Assembly: GCF_900143025.1 (NCBI RefSeq)
Contig: NZ_FRCT01000009.1
Span: 62,001-126,000 of the forward strand
DNA from: Ruminococcus flavefaciens
Lineage (GTDB): Bacteria; Bacillota; Clostridia; Oscillospirales; Ruminococcaceae
Length of the DNA: 64,000 nt
Direction: 5' to 3'
In this document: positions 43,826 to 51,571 of the stretch, one piece after another
Layout of the letters: every line of letters starts with the position of its first letter
How positions within the stretch are numbered: position 1 is the first letter of the stretch
Notes under the pieces: model-generated
The model's input: only the letters and a program-made list of their open reading frames with translations
Databases searched by the model: none
Told to the model about the DNA's origin: nothing
Translations under genes and position numbers: made by a program

Positions 43826-43858
43826 ATCCCCTTTGCATAATGCAAAGGGGATTTTTTT
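43826..43858. terminator. Terminator of the GH5 gene
   Basis: A 12-bp stem ATCCCCTTTGCA/TGCAAAGGGGAT followed by T7 on plus. The T-run touches the stop codon of the convergent membrane-protein gene, for which the same hairpin may work in reverse. Confidence 0.9.
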
Positions 43859-45818
43859 AATCTTCTACCATTTCATTTTGATAGTTTTCATTTGAAGTAT
43901 CTGTATAACCTGTTATATCATACTCTCTTTTCTGAATTGGTTCATTGAGCTTTAATTCTGTTATCTCAAATTCATCTACTGCACCGTCACTGTCTTCATA
44001 TATTTCCTTGCCCTTTAATAATATTCCCGTTCTTATATCGAGCCATAACTCTGTATTTGTGCTTCCCAATTCACACTTCTTGAAAATGTGTACGCAGTCA
44101 CGGTCAAGTATTTTTTCAATACCGTCAATTTCCCATTCATCAAAATTAGCAAGAAGAGTATATGAAAACTGATGTGAACACAATATTGCAGACGAATCTA
44201 CGAATTCCAGAGCAGGCGTTGTATAACCATCTTCATAATCATCACTAAAAATTACTCTGTAATTATCGGGTAAATAGGAATCCATCATCAATAATTCTTC
44301 ATCAGTAAGTTCACGCTTGAAATACCTCTTATACTGCTGTGATATACTTACATAATCCTTATTATCATAGATTTCCAATCTTTCAGAATAATGGTCATGA
44401 TAATATCCGCTTTCTTCTAAATATGAATAGTAATTCCTGTTATCAACAACAGTTTCGCCCTCATAGCGATTTTCAGGATAATTAACCAGATAAACATATT
44501 TAGTCTCTGCTGTATCAAAGTATCTGCTGCTGTTAATCATGATATGATACAGAAAGCTCTTGTTTTCAAGTGTATTGAGTTCATCGCTGTTCTTAGCCGC
44601 AAGTATCTGATCCACGTACTTATCAACATCAACCTTTTTGAATTTATAAACGCCTTCTTTCTTTGCGTTGTTGATTTTATCGTAGTATTCATCAAGCTCT
44701 TTGTCAGAATGAAGTACTATCATTTCATGAAGCTGAAGCTCTGCAAACTCGCTGTCATCATCAGCTTCCTTAATAAGCTTTGGATCGAATGTGTTCGGGG
44801 ATACCTGTCTTGCACACACTGTACCCTCGCTGTCCTTTTCACATATATCCCAGCTGCCTATTTTCCATGCTGCGCCGTTTTCGTCATCTTCTTTTACAAA
44901 ATCAAGGTTTATCTGAATTAATCTGTCATCGCTCTTTTTGTATACGCGCTCGCACTTGATAACATCATTGCCGTAACCGAACACGCTCGTTCTCTCGCCT
45001 TCCTCATTCTCGTCATAAAACTCAGAGCTTATAAGCTCATACCTGCTGAATTCAGTCAGACAGAAGCTATGCTCCTCCGATGCTATATCGCGGCTGTAGA
45101 ATTTATCATTGTACATAATGAAGTACGCGCCAATATGTCTGCTGAATTCTGAATTTTCCTCATCAGCGTCTGCACCCATAAAATCATCAATAATTCTTTC
45201 GGAATACAGTTCACCGACAAGAAAGCTCTTACAGAAAGCCCTCATTTCTTCAACACTGTCCAGTTCTTCATCTGTTACCCTGCAATAATTCAAATCAATT
45301 TTTTCCCTTGACTGATCACTGTCTAAACCTTCCGCTATTACCATAGAACCTTTAAAGTTATCAGCTGTATCGACTCCTCTGCCATAATGGAAGCCTTCAA
45401 GCCTCTCAAGCTTACTGAGCATTTCATCTGCCATAGCGTTCAGCTCGTCTATAAGTCCCTGCGGCACTCCCGGCTCTATCTCAGTAGTTTCAGTCGAACC
45501 TGCTCCGAACTCGGCTGAATTTCTGTTTTTCATAAATGCATATCCGCCGACTCCGCCTGCAACGATAACAAGTGCAGCAGCCGCACTGAGTATACGGTAA
45601 AGCTTAGGACGCTTATATACCTCAACACCCTCAGCCTGCTTTATATAGCCGTCCTTCTCAGACTCTTCAACACCCTTTGACTTTTCTTTATTATACTTTC
45701 TTTTGCATATGTCATATATCTTTTCTTTTTCTTGCTGTCCTGCCGCAGGATAATTCTCTACAATTTCCTCGATATCACTTTCATCTCTGCTGAACAGGAT
45801 ATCCAATTCGTCTTTCAT
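43857..45818 (-). CDS. Single-pass membrane protein paired with an ECF sigma factor (putative anti-sigma)
   Basis: A 653-residue protein. A charged cytoplasmic N-terminus (1-77) is followed by one transmembrane helix (about 78-96: ILSAAAALVIVAGGVGGYAF) and a roughly 550-residue extracellular part rich in Asp, Glu and Tyr, which begins with a leucine-zipper-like PQGLIDELNAMADEML stretch. The gene follows the sigma gene by 11 bp behind AGGAGGAG, the standard arrangement for a sigma factor and its membrane anti-sigma. No ZAS zinc motif is seen in the N-terminus. The outer part may sense a ligand; no family recognised. Role as anti-sigma is inferred from position and topology. Confidence 0.65.
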   Translation of the reverse strand: MKDELDILFSRDESDIEEIVENYPAAGQQEKEKIYDICKRKYNKEKSKGVEESEKDGYIKQAEGVEVYKRPKLYRILSAAAALVIVAGGVGGYAFMKNRNSAEFGAGSTETTEIEPGVPQGLIDELNAMADEMLSKLERLEGFHYGRGVDTADNFKGSMVIAEGLDSDQSREKIDLNYCRVTDEELDSVEEMRAFCKSFLVGELYSERIIDDFMGADADEENSEFSRHIGAYFIMYNDKFYSRDIASEEHSFCLTEFSRYELISSEFYDENEEGERTSVFGYGNDVIKCERVYKKSDDRLIQINLDFVKEDDENGAAWKIGSWDICEKDSEGTVCARQVSPNTFDPKLIKEADDDSEFAELQLHEMIVLHSDKELDEYYDKINNAKKEGVYKFKKVDVDKYVDQILAAKNSDELNTLENKSFLYHIMINSSRYFDTAETKYVYLVNYPENRYEGETVVDNRNYYSYLEESGYYHDHYSERLEIYDNKDYVSISQQYKRYFKRELTDEELLMMDSYLPDNYRVIFSDDYEDGYTTPALEFVDSSAILCSHQFSYTLLANFDEWEIDGIEKILDRDCVHIFKKCELGSTNTELWLDIRTGILLKGKEIYEDSDGAVDEFEITELKLNEPIQKREYDITGYTDTSNENYQNEMVED

Positions 45819-45829
45819 TGGCTCTCCTC

Positions 45830-46390
45830 CTATCTGCTTACGCCTGCTTTTTCAAGCAAGCCGCGAAGCTTCTTCATTGCCCTGCTGCACCTTGCCCGCA
45901 CTACATCTGCCGAAATCGCTACTATTTCCGATATTTCCCTTGAGTTTCTGCCATAATAGTATTTCTGAATGATTATAGTGCTGTCAGGCTCGCCAAGCTC
46001 CTTGACCTTGCTGTAAAGTATCTGCCTGAGCTCTGACATTTCAGATACAGCGACAACATCATCATCGGAGCGAAGCTCCTCTTCACATTCTTCTATGGAA
46101 ATATTTCCGCTGTGCCTTACAAGTCTCCTGTATGTATCTACAGCCTTGCACCGCGCAATTGATGCTGCAAAGGCTTTCATATTGCCTTCTATAGTTTCCT
46201 GTTTATCAAAATACAGAAAACACTCTGCAAACACATCACCCACACATTCGTCTATATCCTCTATGCTTCCGCAGTTTTTCAGATACGAAAAGACGATAGT
46301 ATATATATAGTTGAAGTATTTGTCATAGAAAGCTCTCTGTCCCCTGTCGGGGTCTGACTTCAGCAACTGCCGCAGTTCGTTTTCATTCAT
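45830..46390 (-). CDS. ECF-type RNA polymerase sigma factor
   Basis: A 186-residue sigma-70 family protein with region 2 (FYDKYFNYIYTIVFSYLKN...DECVGDVFAECFLYF, about 20-65) and region 4 (YYYGRNSREISEIVAISADVVRARCSRAMKKLR, about 145-180), joined by a short linker. There is no region 3, as expected for ECF factors. ATG 46390 is preferred, with AAGAGATG upstream; ATG 46399 is another choice three codons earlier. It is the first gene of a two-gene unit with the membrane protein at 43857. Its own promoter may be autoregulated, but no secure ECF consensus could be fixed. Confidence 0.85.
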   Translation of the reverse strand: MNENELRQLLKSDPDRGQRAFYDKYFNYIYTIVFSYLKNCGSIEDIDECVGDVFAECFLYFDKQETIEGNMKAFAASIARCKAVDTYRRLVRHSGNISIEECEEELRSDDDVVAVSEMSELRQILYSKVKELGEPDSTIIIQKYYYGRNSREISEIVAISADVVRARCSRAMKKLRGLLEKAGVSR

Positions 46391-46518
46391 TATTATCATC
46401 TCTTTTCTCAATGCGCATTGTTTATTTCCCCTTTCATATACTCTAATCGTATATTTTCTTCAAACCGAAACAACTTTTTCATATTTTTTTATGCATAACT
46501 CAAATTTCTTTAAGGGTA

Positions 46519-46547
46519 TTTACTTTTTCGTGAAAATATGGTAATAT
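46519..46547 (+). promoter_or_regulatory. Promoter of plsY
   Basis: TTTACT (46519-46524), a 17-bp spacer, TAATAT (46542-46547) preceded by TGG. The first 29 bases match the SGNH hydrolase promoter at 18169 in 25 positions. Confidence 0.6.
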
Positions 46548-46624
46548 TATATTGAATAAGGAATGTTAGATATTTTTTTAACAAGGGATTTTTATACTAC
46601 AGCATTCAATTGGGGGGATCATTT

Positions 46625-47260
46625 ATGCAGGTAATGCTCTGCGCTCTGATCGGTTACTTTGTCGGTAACATCAATCCCGCATTCATTCTTTCAAAGCTTA
46701 AGGGCTTTGACATTCGTCAAAGAGGCTCGGGAAATGCGGGGGCATCAAATACTGTTATCACCATAGGTAAAAAAGCAGGTCTGTTTGTGGCTCTTTTCGA
46801 TATCGCAAAGGCTGTGGCAGCTTCTCTTATCGCCTATTATCTCTTTCCCGAGATAAAGTTCGCTAAGATACTGTCAGGCTCATGCTGTATCCTCGGACAC
46901 ATTTTCCCGATTTTAATGAAGTTCCACGGCGGAAAGGGCTTGGCTTCACTGGGAGGAACTATCCTTGCCTTCAATCCTATCCTGTTTATCACCATGCTGA
47001 TGTTCGAGATATTTCTCGGCTTCTCACTGGACTATGTATGCGTAGTCCCAATAACAGGCTCTGTCATCTTTACTCTTGCCTATGCTCTTATGACGGGCGA
47101 TCCAATAGGTACTTCGATACTGTCAGTCGTATCACTTATCATACTATTCAAGCACATTGAAAACTTCAAAAGGATCCAGAACGGTACGGAAGCACATATA
47201 AGCTTTCTGTGGAAAAAAGATCAGGAGATCGCAAGAATAAGAAAGAACACCAATGATTAA
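46625..47260 (+). CDS. plsY: Glycerol-3-phosphate acyltransferase PlsY
   Basis: A 211-residue membrane enzyme transferring acyl groups from acyl phosphate to glycerol 3-phosphate, the first step of phospholipid synthesis. Motifs GNINPAFIL, RQRGSGNAGASNT and GHIFPILMKFHGGKGLA (G3P and acyl phosphate sites) are intact, and five to six hydrophobic helices are present. ATG 46625 has GGGGGGAT upstream; the TTG at 46610 overlaps that site. Its product is the precursor pool for CdsA in this window. Confidence 0.94.
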   Translation: MQVMLCALIGYFVGNINPAFILSKLKGFDIRQRGSGNAGASNTVITIGKKAGLFVALFDIAKAVAASLIAYYLFPEIKFAKILSGSCCILGHIFPILMKFHGGKGLASLGGTILAFNPILFITMLMFEIFLGFSLDYVCVVPITGSVIFTLAYALMTGDPIGTSILSVVSLIILFKHIENFKRIQNGTEAHISFLWKKDQEIARIRKNTND

Positions 47261-47283
47261 AAAGTCCCTTCGGGGGCTTTTTT
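47261..47283 (+). terminator. Terminator of plsY
   Basis: AAAAGTCCC-TTCG-GGGGCTTTTTT, a UUCG-capped hairpin with U-tract directly after the stop codon. Confidence 0.9.
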
Positions 47284-47331
47284 GCGCCGTTTTTTCAAAT
47301 CGCCGCTGTCTGCGGCAGTTAGGAGTTTTTT

Positions 47332-48693
47332 ATGAAAAGCAAATCCTCTGATATGTGTGAGGGTCCTCTGATAAGCAGGGTAATACTTTACACTATCCCA
47401 ATAATACTGACAGGTATACTACAGCTTTTATTCAACGCAGCCGATCTCGTTGTGGTAGGACGCTGCTGCGGAAGCAACTCTGTAGGTGCGGTAGGTGCTA
47501 CGGGTGCTATGATAAACCTTATGGTAAACCTGTTCATAGGTCTTTCCGTAGGCGCAGGCGTAACAGTTGCCCACGGTATAGGCTCGGGCAGAAGCGAAGA
47601 TGTCCGCAGGACTGTACATACTGCCGTCCCCACTGCCATTATAAGCGGAGCTATACTTACCGTCATAGGCGTACTTTTTTCCGAGACATTCCTCCGCATG
47701 ATGAATACTCCGCCCGAACAGCTTCACCTTGCTGCTTCATATATGAGGATATATTTCTGCGGAACCACAGCAAGTATGCTTTATAATTTCGGTTCTGCAA
47801 TCCTCAGAGCCGCAGGAGATACAAAAAGTCCGCTTTATTTTCTTACAGCCGCAGGAGTCCTCAATGTAATCCTTAACCTTATATTCGTTATTGCTTTCAG
47901 AATGGACGTTGCAGGCGTAGCTCTTGCAACCACCGTCTCACAGGTGGTTTCTGCCGCACTTATAATACGCGCACTTATGAAGCGTGACGATGCCTGCAAG
48001 CTTGAACTAAAAAAAATACACATATACGGAAGGCAGCTGAAAAGAATACTTCAGATAGGCTTCCCTGCCGGAATACAGTCCTCACTTTTTGCAATATCCA
48101 ATGTTATCATACAGTCCTCGATAAATTCTTTCGGCTCTGTTGTTACTTCGGGAAATGCTGCTGCACAGAATATAGAGGGCTTCGTATACACCTCAATGAA
48201 CTCCTACAGCCAGACTGCTCTTAACTTTACGGGACAGAATTACGGGGCAGGAAAGCTTGACAGGATTCGCAAGATAATGTGGGTATGCCTTATCTCCGTT
48301 TTCGTTACAGGTCTTGCACTGGGGCTCACAGCCCTCTTCTTCGGAAGGTCGCTTCTTTCAATATATATTACCGACTCTGAAAAAGCAATAGATTACGGTA
48401 TTATACGTATGACTTATATAATGATACCCTATTTCCTTTGCGGACTTATGGACGTTGCCACAGGTCTTATAAGAGGTCTTGGACGTTCTGTGCTCCCTAT
48501 GCTCATAACGATCGCAGGCGTTGTTGGAATGCGTCTTGGCTGGATATATATAGTTTTCAGGATACCCGAGTATCACACACTGAAAAGCCTGTATCTATCA
48601 TACCTCATATCATGGGCAATGACCTTTGCCGCAGAGATCATAGTGTTCATCGTAATTATGCGAAAAATAAAAAAACAGCGCATGAAACAGTAA
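47332..48693 (+). CDS. MATE-family efflux protein
   Basis: A 453-residue exporter with 12 predicted helices in two similar halves (first half about 15-210, second about 240-445), typical of Na+ or H+ driven MATE pumps of the DinF/NorM-like Firmicutes group. Landmarks: NAADLVVVGR at helix 1 and SAILRAAGDTKSPLY, with the matching GLIRGLGRSVLPML in the second half. TAGGAG precedes ATG 47332. It may read through from plsY or have its own promoter in the 48-bp gap; none is clear. Substrate unknown. Confidence 0.88.
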   Translation: MKSKSSDMCEGPLISRVILYTIPIILTGILQLLFNAADLVVVGRCCGSNSVGAVGATGAMINLMVNLFIGLSVGAGVTVAHGIGSGRSEDVRRTVHTAVPTAIISGAILTVIGVLFSETFLRMMNTPPEQLHLAASYMRIYFCGTTASMLYNFGSAILRAAGDTKSPLYFLTAAGVLNVILNLIFVIAFRMDVAGVALATTVSQVVSAALIIRALMKRDDACKLELKKIHIYGRQLKRILQIGFPAGIQSSLFAISNVIIQSSINSFGSVVTSGNAAAQNIEGFVYTSMNSYSQTALNFTGQNYGAGKLDRIRKIMWVCLISVFVTGLALGLTALFFGRSLLSIYITDSEKAIDYGIIRMTYIMIPYFLCGLMDVATGLIRGLGRSVLPMLITIAGVVGMRLGWIYIVFRIPEYHTLKSLYLSYLISWAMTFAAEIIVFIVIMRKIKKQRMKQ

Positions 48694-48704
48694 TATAATA
48701 ATAC

Positions 48705-48749
48705 AGCCCGAAAGCAATGTGTATGAACTGCTTTCGGGCTTAATTTTTT
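48705..48749. terminator. Terminator of the MATE gene
   Basis: A 12-bp stem AGCCCGAAAGCA/TGCTTTCGGGCT with a 12-nt loop, followed by TTAATTTTTT on plus. It sits between the convergent MATE and rubrerythrin genes. Confidence 0.88.
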
Positions 48750-48765
48750 GTACGGTTTACAAAAA

Positions 48766-49383
48766 TTATTTGCCTGAGATATCACATGACGTAAAAGCCG
48801 CTTCCGTTTCACGTATGAAATACCCCTGCTGTACATTGCACACAGGACAATCCTTAGGCGGCTCTGTACCTGTGTGGATATGTCCGCAATTAAGGCATAT
48901 CCACCGCTGCTGTGTATCATCGCTGCGGAAAAGCCTGTCCTCACGGTAAAGCCTTGCATAGTAAGCAAAACGCGCTCTGTGGCTGTCCTCGATATCGGCG
49001 ATCATTCTGAACTTAGATGCTGCATCGGTAAAGCCCTCATCTGCGGCAATACGCGCAAAATCAGGATATACTACCGAAAACTCCTTTTCCTCCTCTTTGC
49101 CTGATGCATCAAGGAGCTGCTGCACCTCATCGAAAACATCTGCGGGAAAGCCTGCATTGATATCAATGCTCTGCCCTGCTGCTTCCTTCATAAGCTTCCA
49201 GAACACCATTGCATGGCGTTCCTCCTGCTCGGCAGTAAAGCGGAACATTCTTTCAAGGCCCACAAGCTTCTGCTGCTGAGCCTTCAATGCCGCCTGATAA
49301 TACCTCTGTCGGGACTGACACTCGCCTGCAAAGGCTCGCATAAGATTTACCCTGGTCTGACTGTCGTTAAAATTCGTCTGCAT
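48766..49383 (-). CDS. Rubrerythrin
   Basis: A 205-residue non-heme iron protein that reduces peroxide in anaerobes. The N-terminal ferritin-like four-helix part carries the di-iron carboxylate/His ligands (AGECQSRQRY, AEQEERHAMVFW, DIEDSHRARF), and a C-terminal rubredoxin-like domain has CLNCGH and CPVC knuckles. AAAGGAGG precedes ATG 49383. Electrons would come from NAD(P)H through a rubredoxin reductase not in this window. It stands next to the hydrogenase operon and suits a strict anaerobe. Confidence 0.92.
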   Translation of the reverse strand: MQTNFNDSQTRVNLMRAFAGECQSRQRYYQAALKAQQQKLVGLERMFRFTAEQEERHAMVFWKLMKEAAGQSIDINAGFPADVFDEVQQLLDASGKEEEKEFSVVYPDFARIAADEGFTDAASKFRMIADIEDSHRARFAYYARLYREDRLFRSDDTQQRWICLNCGHIHTGTEPPKDCPVCNVQQGYFIRETEAAFTSCDISGK

Positions 49384-49469
49384 TACAATTACCTCCTTTT
49401 GGAAGTATTATGCTCATGCAGCAGCAATTTTATGCACAAGGCAGAAAAATATGCTATGTATCAGCCTTT

Positions 49470-49691
49470 TCAGTCACCGAGGATAGTATAACGGTATTTC
49501 ATAATATTCTCAGGATCCTTCAGACGAAGGTTCTGAATGTGTCCGCACTGCGGACAAGCATCACAGATCACCTGGCTTCTTTTGGGCTTCAATTTTTTCT
49601 CCTCGCCCTCAGGATAAAACTGAACAGCGTATGGAGTAGTCAATATTCCTGTTACCACTTTAGCGGCACAGTATTCACACACCTTATCCAT
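49470..49691 (-). CDS. Small zinc-ribbon protein, unknown function
   Basis: A 73-residue protein with two cysteine knuckles, CEYC at residues 5-8 and CDACPQCG at about 43-50, that should bind one zinc. A basic, Lys-rich middle part lies between. It has its own near-perfect promoter (49722-49750) and GGGGGGAAG before ATG 49691, so it is surely expressed. It lies between the hydrogenase operon and rubrerythrin; no family name recalled. Confidence 0.7.
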   Translation of the reverse strand: MDKVCEYCAAKVVTGILTTPYAVQFYPEGEEKKLKPKRSQVICDACPQCGHIQNLRLKDPENIMKYRYTILGD

Positions 49692-49721
49692 GTACTTCCC
49701 CCCATTTATTTAGTATACCTA

Positions 49722-49750
49722 ATTATAACACTTTATTCGATTTATGTCAA
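49722..49750 (-). promoter_or_regulatory. Promoter of the small zinc-ribbon gene
   Basis: On minus: TTGACA (49750-49745), a 17-bp spacer, TATAAT (49727-49722) preceded by TGT. Both hexamers are perfect. Confidence 0.88.
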
Positions 49751-49761
49751 TAAAACGGCGA

Positions 49762-49789
49762 TAAAAAGAGCGGACATAAAGTCCGCTCT
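49762..49789 (-). terminator. Terminator of the hydCBA operon
   Basis: On minus: AGAGCGGAC-N5-GTCCGCTCT then TTTTTAT, about 20 bp after the hydA stop. Confidence 0.9.
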
Positions 49790-49808
49790 CAATGAATTCA
49801 GCTATTCA

Positions 49809-51557
49809 TTATATTTCGTTAACTTTTCTCTTTACATATGATGTATGGAGAACCTCATGTGCCTTGTGGCTGCCCGGCTTCTCGAAGAATTCTTCATAAA
49901 CCTTCTTGATAGCAGGGTTCTCATGAGACTGACGGAGAGGCATTGACTTGTCAAGGTTGTAGAGAACCTTAGCTCTCTCTTCTCTGATGTCAACAAAGTT
50001 TCTAACGCCCATAGGAACCTGTGGCTGACCGCCGCCGTTTACACAACCGCCGGGACATGCCATGATCTCGATGAACTGAGCCTTGCAGCTGCCGTCTCTG
50101 ATGCTGTCAAGTACCTTTCTTGCATTAGCAAGACCGCTTGTAACGATAACGTTTACATCTGTACCTGCAACGTTGTATGTTGCTTCCTTGATATCCTTAG
50201 TACCACGAACCTCAGGGAGATCTGTTACGTTCTCGCCTGTAAGCTTGTATACAGCTGTTCTGAGAGCAGCCTCCATAACACCGCCTGTAGCACCGAAGAT
50301 AACAGCAGCACCTGTTGAGATACCGAGCGGATCATCGAACTTCTCCTCAGGAAGTGAGTTGAAGAGGATACCTGCACGCTCGATCATTCTGCCGAGCTCA
50401 CGGGTTGTAAGAGCATAGTCAACATCAGGAACGCCTGCTGCGCTCTGATCTGGTCTGCCGATCTCGAACTTCTTAGCAGTACATGGCATGATAGATACCA
50501 TAACGATATTCTTAGGATCAATACCCATCTTCTGAGCCCAGTATGTCTTAGCAGTTGCACCGAACATCTGCTGTGGTGACTTACAGGTTGAAAGGTGATC
50601 GAGAAGATCAGGATAGTAGTGCTCACAGAACTTGATCCAGCCTGGTGAGCATGATGTGATAAGAGGAAGTGTTCCGCCGTTTGAGAAACGATCGAGGAAC
50701 TCGTTAGCTTCTTCCATGATAGTAAGGTCAGCAGAGAAGTCTGTATCGAATACCTTATCGAAACCGAGTCTTCTGAGAGCTGCCACCATCTTGCCCTCTA
50801 CGTTTGTGCCGATAGCATTGCCGAAGCACTCACCGAGACCGGCACGTACAGCAGGAGCTGTCTGAACGAGAACTGTCTTCTCAGGATCAGCGATAGCTGC
50901 CATAACTTCCTTAGTGTAGTCCTTTTCTGAGAGTGCGCCAACAGGACATACTGCGATACACTGACCACATGATACACAGCTTGTTTCGCCGAGACCCATG
51001 TCGAATGCAGAACCGATATATGTCTTGAATCCACGCTCGTTTGCGCCGATAACGCCGATGCCCTGTGTCTTTGCACATACAGCTACGCAGCGGCGGCAAA
51101 GGATACATTTATTGTTATCACGGTACATATGAGGAGCAGAATTGTCTACCTCGTACTCGTTCTTAACTCCGTCGTAAACTGTAGCGTCCTCAACGCCGTA
51201 ATCCTTGGCAAGCTTCTGAAGCTCGCAGTTACCGCTTCTTACGCATGAGAGACACTTTCTGTCATGTGTTGAAAGGATAAGCTCAAGAGTTTTCTTTCTT
51301 GCAGCGATAACCTTTGGTGAGCTTGTGAGTATCTCCATATTGTTTGAACATGGATATACGCAGCCTGCTACAAGACGGAAGCCTCTGCCCTCGTTAACCT
51401 CTGTAACGCAGATACGGCAGGCACCGATCTCGTTGATCTCCTTCATATAGCAAAGTGTAGGAATTTCAAATCCAGCCATGTGAGCAGCTTCAAGAACAGT
51501 AGTGCCCTTGGGGACTTCTAATTCAACACCGTTGATTTTAACTGTAATATTTTCCAT
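49809..51557 (-). CDS. hydA: [FeFe] hydrogenase catalytic subunit, HydA of a bifurcating complex
   Basis: A 582-residue enzyme. N-terminal [2Fe-2S] ferredoxin domain (CYMKEINEIGACRIC), a His-ligated [4Fe-4S] region (HDRKCLSCVRSGNC), two ferredoxin-type [4Fe-4S] clusters (CILCRRC, CVSCGQC), then the H-cluster domain: L1 TSCSPGW (about 300), L2 MPCTAKK, L3 MACPGGCVNGGGQP. In L1 the second position of the usual TSCCPxW is serine, which is the proton-transfer cysteine in standard enzymes. With HydB and HydC it should reduce protons with NADH and reduced ferredoxin together, or run in reverse. Last gene of hydCBA, 14 bp after hydB. Confidence 0.95.
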   Translation of the reverse strand: MENITVKINGVELEVPKGTTVLEAAHMAGFEIPTLCYMKEINEIGACRICVTEVNEGRGFRLVAGCVYPCSNNMEILTSSPKVIAARKKTLELILSTHDRKCLSCVRSGNCELQKLAKDYGVEDATVYDGVKNEYEVDNSAPHMYRDNNKCILCRRCVAVCAKTQGIGVIGANERGFKTYIGSAFDMGLGETSCVSCGQCIAVCPVGALSEKDYTKEVMAAIADPEKTVLVQTAPAVRAGLGECFGNAIGTNVEGKMVAALRRLGFDKVFDTDFSADLTIMEEANEFLDRFSNGGTLPLITSCSPGWIKFCEHYYPDLLDHLSTCKSPQQMFGATAKTYWAQKMGIDPKNIVMVSIMPCTAKKFEIGRPDQSAAGVPDVDYALTTRELGRMIERAGILFNSLPEEKFDDPLGISTGAAVIFGATGGVMEAALRTAVYKLTGENVTDLPEVRGTKDIKEATYNVAGTDVNVIVTSGLANARKVLDSIRDGSCKAQFIEIMACPGGCVNGGGQPQVPMGVRNFVDIREERAKVLYNLDKSMPLRQSHENPAIKKVYEEFFEKPGSHKAHEVLHTSYVKRKVNEI

Positions 51558-51571
51558 TACTAATCCTCCGC

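Noticed and set aside
46412..46500. ECF-type autoregulatory promoter upstream of the sigma gene
   Set aside because: GTTTCGGTTTG and CGATTAG on minus are suggestive, but spacing and hexamers do not fit a consensus I can name.
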